From Clostridia bacterium (GTDB lineage: Bacteria > Bacillota > Clostridia > Oscillospirales > CAG-272): a DNA stretch of 64,000 bases. The DNA lies in the NCBI GenBank assembly GCA_900767415.1, contig CAAFYZ010000036.1, positions 1-64,000 on the forward strand, given 5' to 3'. The notes below the pieces were generated by a model that was not told the origin of the DNA, searched no databases, and saw only the letters and a list, made by a program, of their open reading frames with translations. Shown piece after piece: positions 23,691 through 32,330 of the stretch (position 1 is the first letter of the stretch; each line of letters opens with the position of its first letter). The translations under genes and the position numbers were made by a program.

Positions 23691-24600
23691 AAATATCTAT
23701 AAAGACTTCGGGAAACTTTCGGTGCTCCGCCGCGTTTCCTGCGAAATCGGAAAAGGGGAGAAGATCGCCATTATCGGTCCGTCGGGCGGGGGGAAAAGCA
23801 CGTTGCTCCGCTGTATGAACCTGATGGAAGAGCCGACCTACGGCGAGGTTTGGATCGACGGAGAACTTCTGACACCCGTCGACCCGTATCTGCATTTTGA
23901 CGTGATCCGCACCTCCGATACCTATCGGAGACTTCTTGCGGTGCGCCGCACGGAGAAGCCGGAAGAAGACCCCGCCGCGGCAGACGCCGAGGTCATTCGC
24001 GACATCAAAGAAAACGACCTTCTGAAACTGAAAGAAGGGAAAGCGTATCGCCGCGCCATCGCGGCACTGGAAGAAGAAAAGCGGATTCCGATCGACCTCG
24101 CCCGCCGCCGTATGGGTATGGTATTCCAGCATTTCAATCTGTTCGCGAATCTTACCGTATTGCAAAATCTTATGCTCGCCCCGACCGAACTGCATCTTCT
24201 TACCAAAGAGGAGGCGGAAGAGAAGGCGATGGGACTGCTCGCCCGCATCGGACTTGCCGATAAGAAGGACGAATATCCCGGGCGTCTTTCGGGCGGGCAA
24301 AAGCAGAGGATTGCGATCGTGCGCGCTCTGATGATGTCTCCCGAGGTCATGCTGTTCGACGAGCCGACGAGTGCCCTTGACCCCGAGATGGTCGGAGAGG
24401 TTCTCGACCTGATCCGCGACCTTGCCGACGAAGGCATGACGATGGTCATCGTCACCCACGAGATGGGATTCGCGCGCGAGGTCGCCGACAGAGTTCTCTT
24501 CATTGCGGACGGCGGCATCGCCGAAGAAGGCACTCCGGAAGAAATCTTCACAGAGCCGAAGACCCCCCGTCTCCGCGAGTTTTTAAGTAAGGTTTTGTAA
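23677..24600 (+). CDS. Amino-acid ABC transporter ATPase with large insertion
   Basis: This 307-residue protein has Walker A GPSGGGKST at 34-42, Q-loop at Q151, signature LSGGQKQR, Walker B MLFDEPTSAL and the switch histidine in VTHEMG. Relatives of the GlnQ/HisP type are about 240-250 residues. The excess is a charged helical insert at about residues 66-142 between Walker A and the Q-loop. The start is GTG at 23677 with AAGGAAG upstream, inside the permease reading frame. It powers the importer with the two preceding genes. Confidence 0.9.
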   Translation: MISVRNIYKDFGKLSVLRRVSCEIGKGEKIAIIGPSGGGKSTLLRCMNLMEEPTYGEVWIDGELLTPVDPYLHFDVIRTSDTYRRLLAVRRTEKPEEDPAAADAEVIRDIKENDLLKLKEGKAYRRAIAALEEEKRIPIDLARRRMGMVFQHFNLFANLTVLQNLMLAPTELHLLTKEEAEEKAMGLLARIGLADKKDEYPGRLSGGQKQRIAIVRALMMSPEVMLFDEPTSALDPEMVGEVLDLIRDLADEGMTMVIVTHEMGFAREVADRVLFIADGGIAEEGTPEEIFTEPKTPRLREFLSKVL

Positions 24601-24650
24601 AGAAACATTCGCAAAACGACAAATTTAAAAAGAAAAAAGGAGAAAATGCC

Positions 24651-25070
24651 GTGGAATACAAGAGATTCGGGAACACCGTCATCGTGAGAATGGATCCGGG
24701 AGAAGAGATTCTCGGACAGTTAAAAGCGGTAGCGGAAAAAGAGAAAATCCGTCTCGCAAGCATCACGGCGCTCGGTGCCGTGCGCGAGTTTACCGTCGGC
24801 GTCTATAAAACTGCGGAAAAGAAATATTACGCCAACGATTTTTGCGGGAACTTTGAGATCACCTCCTTAACGGGGAGCGTGAGTACCATGGACGGTGCCT
24901 GCTATCTTCACCTGCACATGAGCGCGGGAAATGAAAAAGGTGAGGTATTCGGCGGGCATCTGAACCGCGCGATCGTCAGCGCGACCTGCGAGGCGGTGAT
25001 CACCGTGATCGACGGAGAGGTCGACCGCCGCTTTGACGAAGAGATCGGACTGAATCTGTTTCGCTTTTAA
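24651..25070 (+). CDS. PPC/DUF296 domain protein
   Basis: This 139-residue single-domain protein has the PPC (plant and prokaryote conserved) fold: GEEILGQLKAVAEKEKIRLASITALGAV, then DGACYLHLHMSAGNEKGEVFGGHL, where the histidines in HLHM and GGHL form the usual metal-like cluster, and TCEAVITVIDG. Bacterial stand-alone PPC proteins are trimers of unclear function, some DNA-associated. The start is GTG at 24651 with AAAGGAG 8 bp upstream; the nearby ATG is out of frame. It lies 50 bp after the transporter operon and is probably co-transcribed. Confidence 0.82.
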   Translation: MEYKRFGNTVIVRMDPGEEILGQLKAVAEKEKIRLASITALGAVREFTVGVYKTAEKKYYANDFCGNFEITSLTGSVSTMDGACYLHLHMSAGNEKGEVFGGHLNRAIVSATCEAVITVIDGEVDRRFDEEIGLNLFRF

Positions 25071-25102
25071 GTCCCGCCCCCCCGGGACACCCGATACAAA
25101 AA

Positions 25103-25153
25103 GAAAACCCCTTCCGACGCCGTGCAAAAGACACGCTTTCGGAAGGGGTTTTC
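25103..25153. terminator. Bidirectional terminator between convergent genes
   Basis: A 14-bp stem GAAAACCCCTTCCG (25103-25116) with CGGAAGGGGTTTTC (25140-25153) lies between the PPC gene and the rluD-like gene, with A/T runs on both sides. Confidence 0.8.
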
Positions 25154-25171
25154 TCGGTCTTCGGAGCGAAG

Positions 25172-26104
25172 TTATCCTCTCTCCAAAATAGCGAGCAGTT
25201 TCCGGAAATCCGCGGGAAGGGGACACTCAAAGGTCATCGTCTCCCCCGTGCGCGGGTGGCGGAGGGTCAGCCGCTTTGCGTGCAGTGCCTGCCCGTGCAG
25301 GAGCGCGGAATGTTCTTTTTCAAAGCGGGTGTGCCCGCCGCCGTAGAGCGTGTCGCCGAGCAGCGGGTGTCCGAGTGCCGCCATGTGCACGCGGATCTGA
25401 TGAGTGCGTCCCGTTTCAAGGTGCAGTTTCAGATAGGTCACCGCGCCGAAGTCGCCGATCACCTCGTAGTGCGTAACGGCGGGGCGGGAGGTGTGCGTGC
25501 CGTCTTTGATGACCGCCATCTTTTTGCGGTCGACGGGGTGCCTGCCGATCGGAAGATCGACCGTGCCGACGGGGGTGCGGAATCCGCCGTTTGCCAGCGC
25601 GTGATATTCTCTTTCGATATGATGCCCTTCCAGTTCGGCGGCGAGGGCACGGTGCGCCTCGTCGTTCTTTGCCACGACGAGAAGACCGCTCGTGTCCTTG
25701 TCGATCCGATGCACGATTCCCGGGCGGAGGACGCCGTTGATCCCCGAGAGTTGCCCGCGGCAGTGGTGGAGCAGGGCGTTGACGAGCGTTCCGTCGGGAT
25801 TCCCGGGGGCGGGATGCACGACCATGCCCTTCGGCTTGTTGATCACGAGAATATCCGCGTCTTCGTAGAGAATGTCGAGCGGAATGGCCTCGGGGCGCGC
25901 CTCGGGGAGAGTCGGCTCTCTCTCCTGCAGAAAGATTTCGTCCCCCGCGCGTACTTCATACCGCTTCGGGAGGACGGCGCCGTTCACCTTGACGTCTCCT
26001 TCTTCGATTCTTTTTGCCGCCGCGGATCGGGAGAGCGAAGAGAGGCGGGAGACGGCAGCGTCCAGCCGTTCTCCCGCCTCTTTTTCGGATATCAGAAATA
26101 TCAT
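25172..26104 (-). CDS. RluD-type pseudouridine synthase
   Basis: This 310-residue protein has an N-terminal S4 RNA-binding domain (ERLDAAVSRL, RSAAAKRIEEGDVKVNG) and a catalytic domain with the signature HRIDKDTSGLLVVAKND, whose aspartate is the nucleophile; GRTHQIRVHMAALGHPLLGD follows. It modifies 23S rRNA uridines in the RluA/RluD family. Start ATG at 26104 overlaps the lspA stop by ATGA, the conserved lspA-rluD pairing of Firmicutes. An in-frame extension of 122 residues upstream is lspA in another frame. Confidence 0.92.
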   Translation of the reverse strand: MIFLISEKEAGERLDAAVSRLSSLSRSAAAKRIEEGDVKVNGAVLPKRYEVRAGDEIFLQEREPTLPEARPEAIPLDILYEDADILVINKPKGMVVHPAPGNPDGTLVNALLHHCRGQLSGINGVLRPGIVHRIDKDTSGLLVVAKNDEAHRALAAELEGHHIEREYHALANGGFRTPVGTVDLPIGRHPVDRKKMAVIKDGTHTSRPAVTHYEVIGDFGAVTYLKLHLETGRTHQIRVHMAALGHPLLGDTLYGGGHTRFEKEHSALLHGQALHAKRLTLRHPRTGETMTFECPLPADFRKLLAILERG

Positions 26105-26598
26105 GGATTCTTCTTTTCCTTTTTTTCGTGGAGAATGTCGAGAATCAGAGAGAGGACGAGCAGTCCCGCTCCGACACAGACAAAAGAGTCCGCCCCGTTG
26201 AACACGGCAAAATGAATCAGGCGGAAGTCGATGAAGTCGATGACATAGCCGAGCGCGATGCGGTCGATCATGTTGCCGATGCCGCCCGATACGATCATCG
26301 AGAAGGCGACGGTCGCGAGCGTCCCCCGCGCGTAGCCGAAGAAAAGATAGACGGCGATGCCGACGATGGCAACGGTCGAGAGGACAAGAAAGACCCATCT
26401 CGCGTCTTTCATCATGCCGAAGGCGGCACCCGTATTTTCCACATAGGTCAGGTGAAGGACGTTTTTCCACAGGGGGACCGTGTCCACGGGTGCAAGATAG
26501 CGCACGGCAAGAAATTTTGTCAGCTGATCGAGAAAAATCCCGCCGAGGATGATACCGATCATCAGAAAATACGTGCCGCGCGGCAGTTTTTTTATCAT
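26101..26598 (-). CDS. lspA: Lipoprotein signal peptidase (signal peptidase II)
   Basis: This 165-residue protein has four membrane helices and the aspartyl protease dyad in GNMIDR (D112) and FNGADS (D137), plus the conserved VENTGAAFGMM motif. It cleaves prolipoproteins before the lipid-modified cysteine, so it serves the many lipoproteins in this window. It lies in the sepF-yggT-lspA-rluD operon. Confidence 0.95.
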   Translation of the reverse strand: MIKKLPRGTYFLMIGIILGGIFLDQLTKFLAVRYLAPVDTVPLWKNVLHLTYVENTGAAFGMMKDARWVFLVLSTVAIVGIAVYLFFGYARGTLATVAFSMIVSGGIGNMIDRIALGYVIDFIDFRLIHFAVFNGADSFVCVGAGLLVLSLILDILHEKKEKKNP

Positions 26599-26636
26599 GA
26601 GAATACCCCGCTTTCTTTTATGATCCGAGGCGCGCG

Positions 26637-26909
26637 TCAGAGAGAGGGCAAAAACATCTGCGCGATCGCGATCAGAAGATATGTGAGACTGAAAGACCAG
26701 TCGATCGGGGAATCCTGCCCGATGTTGAACCGTACGAGAAGTGCCCGCACGGGAGCGATGAACGGCTCGGTGACGACGGCGAGAAAATTCAGAAGCCGAC
26801 TGTCCTCGTCAAAGACGAAAAAGGAGAGCAGCATACGAAGCAGCATGGCAAGGGAGACTGCGGACAGGAGCAGATTGACCGTCCGCGCGAAAATATCGAG
26901 GATTACCAA
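26637..26909 (-). CDS. YggT-family membrane protein
   Basis: This 90-residue protein has two membrane helices and the YggT pattern LRMLLSFF...NFLAVVTEPFIAPVR. The start is TTG at 26909 with AAAGGAG 6 bp before it, an uncommon but well-supported start. YggT proteins lie beside sepF across Firmicutes and cyanobacteria and are linked to division or chloroplast-like nucleoid placement; the molecular role is not settled. Confidence 0.87.
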   Translation of the reverse strand: MVILDIFARTVNLLLSAVSLAMLLRMLLSFFVFDEDSRLLNFLAVVTEPFIAPVRALLVRFNIGQDSPIDWSFSLTYLLIAIAQMFLPSL

Positions 26910-26943
26910 TTCGGCTCCTTTCCTTTTCCCGTAAAACCGGGGT

Positions 26944-27345
26944 TTATTTTTCGCTGACGTCGACGTCGCGGGGCGTGACGATATAGGTCGTCTGGGCGAC
27001 CTGCTTGATCTCGCCGTCGGTGGAGTAGGTTACCCCGTTCAGAAAATCCAGCATACGGACGACCGACATACGATCCAGTGCTTCGAGGTTCAGAACGACG
27101 GTGCAGCCGGCGAGCAGATGGTCGGCGATCGTGCTGACGTCGGCGAAGGACTCCGGACGGACGACCTTCAGCTCGATGTTGCTCTCCGTCCCCGTTTTGA
27201 TAGAGGAGGTGAGCGGTGCCGGCTCGGGCATCGGAGCGGGGATGTCCGCTCTCGCGGGGGCGGCGGCAGTGTCGTAATCCCGGAACGAGATCTCCTCTGT
27301 CTGTTTTGCTTTTTCTTTCAGTTTGTCAGCCCATTTTTCAAACAT
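26944..27345 (-). CDS. sepF: Cell division protein SepF
   Basis: This 133-residue protein has an N-terminal amphipathic membrane-anchor segment (MFEKWADKLKEKAK), a Pro-rich linker, and the SepF core at about 60-130 (VVRPESFADVSTIADHLLAGCTVVLNLEALD, then RMLDFLNGVTYSTDGEIKQV). It polymerises and ties FtsZ to the membrane. The start is MFEKWAD at 27345 with AAGGAGG; the longer in-frame start overlaps yggS and is rejected. Confidence 0.93.
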   Translation of the reverse strand: MFEKWADKLKEKAKQTEEISFRDYDTAAAPARADIPAPMPEPAPLTSSIKTGTESNIELKVVRPESFADVSTIADHLLAGCTVVLNLEALDRMSVVRMLDFLNGVTYSTDGEIKQVAQTTYIVTPRDVDVSEK

Positions 27346-27358
27346 TTTGTTTTCCTCC

Positions 27359-28054
27359 TTACGTTCGGACAAACAGACGGCGTCCGACGCGCACAAGCGT
27401 CGAACCTTCTTCCGCCGCGACGCCGTAGCTGTCGCTCATTCCCATGGAGAGAACGGGGGAGTCGGTCTCGTAGCCGTATTGTTCGCCGATTTTATCAAAT
27501 ATTTTTTTGGTCAATCGAAAATAGGGGCGGATCGCCTCGGGATCTTCCGAGAAGGGACCCATCGTCATGACGCCGCACAGCCGCAGGTGGGGGAAGGCGC
27601 GCACCGCTTCGTAAAAGCGGAGGGCGTCCTCGGGGAAAATCCCGCTTTTGCTCTCTTCTTTCGCGCTGTTGATCTCGATCAGCACAGGCATACGGATCCC
27701 GAGGGCGGCGGCGCGCCGTTCGATCTCTTCCGCCAGGGGGAGGGAGGAGAGGGAGTGGATCATCGCGGTCACGGGGAGAATGCTTTTCACCTTGTTCGTC
27801 TGCAGATGGCCGATCTCGTGCATACGCACGGCGTATCCCGCATCGTCGAGCATACGCTTTCTGCGCAGGACTTCCTGCGGGCGGTTCTCCGCCATATCGC
27901 ATACGCCGAGGGCGGCGAGGGCGAGGACTTCGTCGTCCGAGGCGCTCTTGGTTACGGCGACGAGCGTTATCTCGTCGCCCCGCCCGTTTGCATGGCGGGC
28001 GATGGTATCTTTTACGACATCGAGATTCTCGCGAAGATAAGAGTAGGATTCCAT
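27359..28054 (-). CDS. yggS: YggS-family pyridoxal-phosphate homeostasis protein
   Basis: This 231-residue PLP-binding TIM barrel has ITLVAVTKSAS (the PLP-binding lysine in VTK at about 36), ENRPQE, IGHLQTNKVK, SKSGIFPE and the closing GMSDSYGVAAEEGSTLVRVGRRLF. It buffers the free PLP pool and affects amino-acid balance. It is the first gene of the division-gene operon and has its own promoter. Confidence 0.93.
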   Translation of the reverse strand: MESYSYLRENLDVVKDTIARHANGRGDEITLVAVTKSASDDEVLALAALGVCDMAENRPQEVLRRKRMLDDAGYAVRMHEIGHLQTNKVKSILPVTAMIHSLSSLPLAEEIERRAAALGIRMPVLIEINSAKEESKSGIFPEDALRFYEAVRAFPHLRLCGVMTMGPFSEDPEAIRPYFRLTKKIFDKIGEQYGYETDSPVLSMGMSDSYGVAAEEGSTLVRVGRRLFVRT

Positions 28055-28097
28055 GGTTTCCTCACAGGGGACAGTATTTCATCATGTAATATAGACC

Positions 28098-28127
28098 ATT
28101 ATAACACAAGAAAAGAAAAGATTTCAA
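28098..28127 (-). promoter_or_regulatory. Promoter of the yggS-sepF operon
   Basis: On the minus strand TTGAAA (28127-28122), 18-bp spacer, TATAAT (28103-28098), about 44 bp before the yggS ATG. It is divergent from the mrnC promoter. Confidence 0.7.
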
Positions 28128-28178
28128 GTCTTTTTGAAAAATATTTTCGCGCGAGAGAAAAAGAGAAGGGCAAAAGTC

Positions 28179-28207
28179 TTGATTTTGCGGTCGGAATGTG
28201 CTATACT
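28179..28207 (+). promoter_or_regulatory. Promoter of the mrnC-hisS operon
   Basis: TTGATT (28179-28184), 17-bp spacer, TATACT (28202-28207), about 57 bp before the mrnC ATG. Confidence 0.7.
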
Positions 28208-28263
28208 GATATCAATTTACAGCGTGCGGCAGGCAGACCGTCAAGACCGCGGAAAGGAGTCCC

Positions 28264-28677
28264 ATGCACGGAAAAATCACGGGTGCCTCTTTGCCCGCTC
28301 CTCTCGCGCTCGCCTATCTCGGCGACGCGGTGTATTCTCTGTACGTCAGACGCCGTCTGATTGCGGAGGGGTGCGAAAAGTCCGGGGCATTGAACGAGGC
28401 GGCACTCGGCTATGTGACAGCCGAGGCGCAGGCGACGCTCATGCGCCGTATGGAGCCGCATCTTTCGGAGGACGAGCATGATGTCTTCCGCCGTGCGGCG
28501 AACTCCACGAAGCTGCGCCGACCGAAGCACGCGAGTGCGTCGGATTATCGCCTTGCTACGGGATTCGAGGCGGTGCTCGGTATGCTCTTCTGGATCGGAG
28601 ACGTGCCGCGCATCGAAGAACTTCTGCGCGCCGCCGAAACGGGAGAGACGCCCGAAATCAAAGAAAAGGATGACTGA
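28264..28677 (+). CDS. mrnC: Mini-ribonuclease III
   Basis: This 137-residue protein has a lone RNase III catalytic domain without a dsRNA-binding domain. LAYLGDAVYSLYVRRRL at about 15-31 holds the catalytic aspartate, LSEDEHDVFRRAANS is the second helix, and YRLATGFEAVLGMLFW contains the conserved glutamate. It matures 23S rRNA in Firmicutes. It lies 2 bp before hisS, and the two share the promoter at 28179. Confidence 0.93.
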   Translation: MHGKITGASLPAPLALAYLGDAVYSLYVRRRLIAEGCEKSGALNEAALGYVTAEAQATLMRRMEPHLSEDEHDVFRRAANSTKLRRPKHASASDYRLATGFEAVLGMLFWIGDVPRIEELLRAAETGETPEIKEKDD

Positions 28678-28679
28678 CA

Positions 28680-29924
28680 ATGATACGTAAAATCAAAGGT
28701 ACGATGGATCTCTTTCCCGAGGATACGCTCCTCTTCCGCCATATTGAAAAGGTCATGAGAGAAGAGGCCGAGGCATACGGCTACGGAGAGATCCGCACGC
28801 CGATGTTCGAGAATACGGAGCTGTTTGTCCGCGGCGTCGGCGATACGACCGACGTGGTGCAGAAGGAGATGTATACCTTCAACGACCGCGACGAGAACCG
28901 TTCGATCTCCCTCCGCCCCGAGGGGACGGCGTCGGTCGTGCGCGCACTGATCGAGGACGGGAAATGTTCCGAGCCGATGCCCCTGAAATATTATTACATC
29001 ATCTCCTGCTTCCGCCACGAAAAACCGCAGGCGGGACGCAGCCGCGAGTTTTTCCAGTTCGGCACCGAGATGTTCGGTGCGGAGAGCCCCGCCGCCGACG
29101 CGACGGCGATCTCCCTCGCCGCTTCGGTTCTTCGCCGTCTCGGACTGTCCGACGTCCGCCTGCATCTCAATTCGATCGGGTGTAAAAAATGCCGTCCCGA
29201 CTACCGTGCCGCTTTGGTAAAGCATTTTACCGCGCACGAGTCGGAGCTTTGCGATACCTGCCGCGAGCGTCTTGTGAAGAACCCGCTCCGCCTTCTCGAT
29301 TGCAAGAACCCCGCCTGCCACGCGATCGCCGCGTGCGCGCCCCGCACGGTGGACTACCTGTGCGACGAGTGCCGTGAGAAGTTCGAGGGGCTGAAATCCT
29401 GCCTTGACGCGATGGGGATTGCCTATACCGTCGACCCCTCCATCGTCCGCGGACTGGACTATTATACCAACACCGTCTTTGAATTTATCGCCGAGGGCAT
29501 CGGCGCGCAGTCGACCGTCTGCGGCGGCGGACGCTACGACGGACTGGTCGCCTCGCTCGGCGGTCCGGATCTTCCCGGCATCGGCTTCGGCATGGGGCTG
29601 ACGCGCGTGATCCTCGCGATGAAAGAGAAGGGGCTTGCCGATCTTTCCGCTCCCGCACCGAAAGTATATATCGCCTCGCTCGGCGCGCGGGCGACGATCC
29701 GCGCCGCCGCCATTGTCGAGCGTCTCCGCCGCTTTGGCGTGTACGCCGAGTGTGATCTCGTCGGCAGAAGTCTAAAATCGCAGATGAAATACGCCGACAA
29801 AATCCACGCCGCCTATACGCTGATTCTCGGCGACAGCGAGATCGACTCCGGGCGTGCGAACCTTCGCAACATGGCGGACGGAACGCAGACGGAAGTCGAT
29901 ATTGACAACTTTGATTTTCATTAA
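28680..29924 (+). CDS. hisS: Histidyl-tRNA synthetase
   Basis: This 414-residue class II synthetase has KGTMDLFPED at the N-terminus, motif 2 FRHEKPQAGRSREFFQFGTE, the histidine-specific RGLDYYTNTVFEF and CGGGRYDGL, and the C-terminal anticodon-binding domain (IASLGARATIRAAAIVERLR). Several cysteines in the insert (GCKKCRPDY, CDTCRERL, CDECREKF) resemble the cysteine-rich insert of Firmicute enzymes. It catalyses attachment of histidine to its tRNA. Confidence 0.96.
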   Translation: MIRKIKGTMDLFPEDTLLFRHIEKVMREEAEAYGYGEIRTPMFENTELFVRGVGDTTDVVQKEMYTFNDRDENRSISLRPEGTASVVRALIEDGKCSEPMPLKYYYIISCFRHEKPQAGRSREFFQFGTEMFGAESPAADATAISLAASVLRRLGLSDVRLHLNSIGCKKCRPDYRAALVKHFTAHESELCDTCRERLVKNPLRLLDCKNPACHAIAACAPRTVDYLCDECREKFEGLKSCLDAMGIAYTVDPSIVRGLDYYTNTVFEFIAEGIGAQSTVCGGGRYDGLVASLGGPDLPGIGFGMGLTRVILAMKEKGLADLSAPAPKVYIASLGARATIRAAAIVERLRRFGVYAECDLVGRSLKSQMKYADKIHAAYTLILGDSEIDSGRANLRNMADGTQTEVDIDNFDFH

Positions 29925-29973
29925 CGATACTTTTCCGCCCTTTCCCGAACAGCCGTCGGGAGAGGACGGGTAC

Positions 29974-30017
29974 GAAAAATGCGTGATCGCTCCGAAACGG
30001 CGACCGGCGCATTTTTC
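29974..30017 (+). terminator. Terminator after hisS
   Basis: GAAAAATGCG (29974-29983) pairs with CGCATTTTTC (30008-30017), with a 24-nt loop. The T-rich right arm continues as TTTCC. Confidence 0.65.
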
Positions 30018-30047
30018 TTTCCGCAGAAAATTCGGGAGGCAGAATTC

Positions 30048-32330
30048 ATGAGTGCAGAGAAAAAACGAACTCTTCCCGACCGCTCCCTCTTCTTGCCGGT
30101 AAACGCCGACGACGTCGCGGCGAGAGGGTGGTCGGAGGTTGATTTCGTCTATGTGACGGGGGATGCGTATGTCGATCACCCCTCTTTCGGCGTGTCGATC
30201 ATCAGCCGCGTTCTGGAGGCGGAGGGCTTTCGCGTCGCGATCCTTTCCCAGCCGGATTACAAGAGCACGAAGGACTTTACCCGCTTCGGCAGACCCCGCC
30301 TCGGATTCCTCGTCACGGCGGGGAACATCGACTCCATGGTGGCGCATTATACCGTCTCGAAGAAAAAACGCTCCTATGATTATTACAGTCCCGGCGGGCA
30401 GGCGGGTCGCCGCCCCGACCGCGCGCTGATCGTCTATTGCAACCGGATCCGCGAGGCATACGGCGACGTGCCGATTCTCGTCGGGGGACTGGAAGCGTCT
30501 CTTCGCCGTTTCGCCCATTATGATTATTGGGACGACCGCGTCCGTCGGAGCATTCTTGTCGATGCCCGCGCGGATATTCTCATGTACGGCATGGGAGAGA
30601 ATATCGTCCGCCGCCTTGCCCATCTGCTTGATCGCGGAATCCCCGTGAAGAAGATCCGCGACGTCAGAGGAACCGTTTATCTTGCAAGGCGCGGAGAAAA
30701 AGTCTTTTTCGACAGTGTCGAAGTCGGCGACTATGATACGCTGAAAACCGATAAAAAAGCGTATGCCGACGCCTTCCGCCTTCAGTATATCAATACCGAC
30801 TCGGTCGCGGGTCGCGCGGTGATCGAGTATTACGACGACAAAATGCTGGTGCAGAACCCGCCGATGCCTCCGCTTGAGCGGGAGGAGCTTGACCGCGTCT
30901 ACGCCCTTCCGTACGTGCGGGATTATCACCCGGATTACGAGGCGGAGGGGGGCGTGCCCGCCATCGCCGAAGTCAAGTTTTCCGTCACGCACAACCGCGG
31001 CTGCTTCGGTGCCTGCAACTTCTGCGCGATCGCCTTTCATCAGGGGCGCGAGGTGCGCTCGCGGAGCGAGGAGAGCGTATTGGAAGAGGTGAAGAAGATC
31101 GTCGCCCTCCCGGATTTCAAGGGATATATCCACGATGTCGGCGGCCCGACGGCGAACTTCCGCTATCCGTCCTGCGACAGGCAGAAGACCGAGGGCGTCT
31201 GCCCGCGGCGAAAATGTCTTGCGCCGACCCCCTGTAAAAATCTGAAAGTCGATCATACCGAATACGCACATCTGCTCCGGGAGATCGAAAAGATCGACGG
31301 CGTGAAAAAAGTCTTCGTCCGCTCGGGGATCCGATTTGACTATCTTATGTACGACCCCGACCGTACCTTCTTCCGTCAGCTCGTAACGCACCACGTGTCG
31401 GGACAGCTGAAGGTCGCGCCCGAGCATTGCTCCGACCATGCGCTCACCATGATGGGCAAGCCCTGTATCGCCGTCTTCGAGGCATTCCGCGACGCTTATT
31501 TTTCCTATTGCAAAGAGGCGGGGTTAGAGCAGTATCTCGTCCCCTATCTTATGTCGAGCCACCCGGGCACGACCATGGAAGACGCCGTCACCATGGCACT
31601 CTGGCTGAAAAAATGGGGATATTCTCCCGAGCAGGTGCAGGATTTTTATCCCACCCCGGGGACGATCTCGACCGTCATGTATTATACGGGGATTCACCCG
31701 ATGACGGGCAAGAGCGTTTATGTCACGACCGACTATCACGAAAAGCAGTTGCAACGCGCGCTTTTGCAATATGCAAGACCCGAAAACCGCAATCTCGTGC
31801 GCGAGGCGTTGCGGAAGGCGGGCAGAGAAGACCTGATCGGCACGGGACCCGAGTGCCTCGTCCGTCCCGCCTTCGGACAGGAAGAGCCGTCGGCACCCTA
31901 TTCCGACAGACGCAAAGCAAACCTTACAAAAACGAGGAAGAATACAAAGAACTCTTCCCATAAAGAGAAAAAAACGCCCTCCCGCGCCCGGAGCGGAGAA
32001 AAAAAGAAGAGCAAGCTCGAGCGTATCTTCGGCGACGACGCCGTGCGGATTCTCCGCGAGGCGGACCGTATGAAGAGGGGAGAGGGCAGCCATAGCGAAA
32101 GCGGCGCGTCCGTGAGCGGGAAAAAAGATACCCGTACCCCCCGCACGCAAAAAGGCGGGAGAGACGGAAGTTTTACTCCCGCAAAAAAGAAAAAAGCGGA
32201 AAGAAAAATACGAAGCGATAATTTTTACGAAGCACGAAACAGAAAAAAAGGGGCAGAACGACCGTTCGGAAACGGGGTATGCAAATCCGCGAAAATGCAG
32301 GCGATTCTTGCAAAAGACGGAAAAGGATAG
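30048..32330 (+). CDS. YgiQ-family radical SAM protein with basic tail
   Basis: This 760-residue protein begins with the YgiQ N-terminal domain (SEVDFVYVTGDAYVDHPSFG, ILVGGLEASLRRFAHYDYWD). The radical SAM core has C319, C323 and C326 in RGCFGACNFCAI, followed by GPTANFRYPSC and a second cysteine group (CPRRKCLAPTPCKNL). Family function is not established biochemically. The start at 30048 follows GGGAGG; a 23-residue upstream extension runs through the hisS terminator and was rejected. The last 120 or so residues are Lys/Arg/Ser-rich and probably disordered, an unusual addition that could bind RNA. Confidence 0.88.
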   Translation: MSAEKKRTLPDRSLFLPVNADDVAARGWSEVDFVYVTGDAYVDHPSFGVSIISRVLEAEGFRVAILSQPDYKSTKDFTRFGRPRLGFLVTAGNIDSMVAHYTVSKKKRSYDYYSPGGQAGRRPDRALIVYCNRIREAYGDVPILVGGLEASLRRFAHYDYWDDRVRRSILVDARADILMYGMGENIVRRLAHLLDRGIPVKKIRDVRGTVYLARRGEKVFFDSVEVGDYDTLKTDKKAYADAFRLQYINTDSVAGRAVIEYYDDKMLVQNPPMPPLEREELDRVYALPYVRDYHPDYEAEGGVPAIAEVKFSVTHNRGCFGACNFCAIAFHQGREVRSRSEESVLEEVKKIVALPDFKGYIHDVGGPTANFRYPSCDRQKTEGVCPRRKCLAPTPCKNLKVDHTEYAHLLREIEKIDGVKKVFVRSGIRFDYLMYDPDRTFFRQLVTHHVSGQLKVAPEHCSDHALTMMGKPCIAVFEAFRDAYFSYCKEAGLEQYLVPYLMSSHPGTTMEDAVTMALWLKKWGYSPEQVQDFYPTPGTISTVMYYTGIHPMTGKSVYVTTDYHEKQLQRALLQYARPENRNLVREALRKAGREDLIGTGPECLVRPAFGQEEPSAPYSDRRKANLTKTRKNTKNSSHKEKKTPSRARSGEKKKSKLERIFGDDAVRILREADRMKRGEGSHSESGASVSGKKDTRTPRTQKGGRDGSFTPAKKKKAERKIRSDNFYEARNRKKGAERPFGNGVCKSAKMQAILAKDGKG

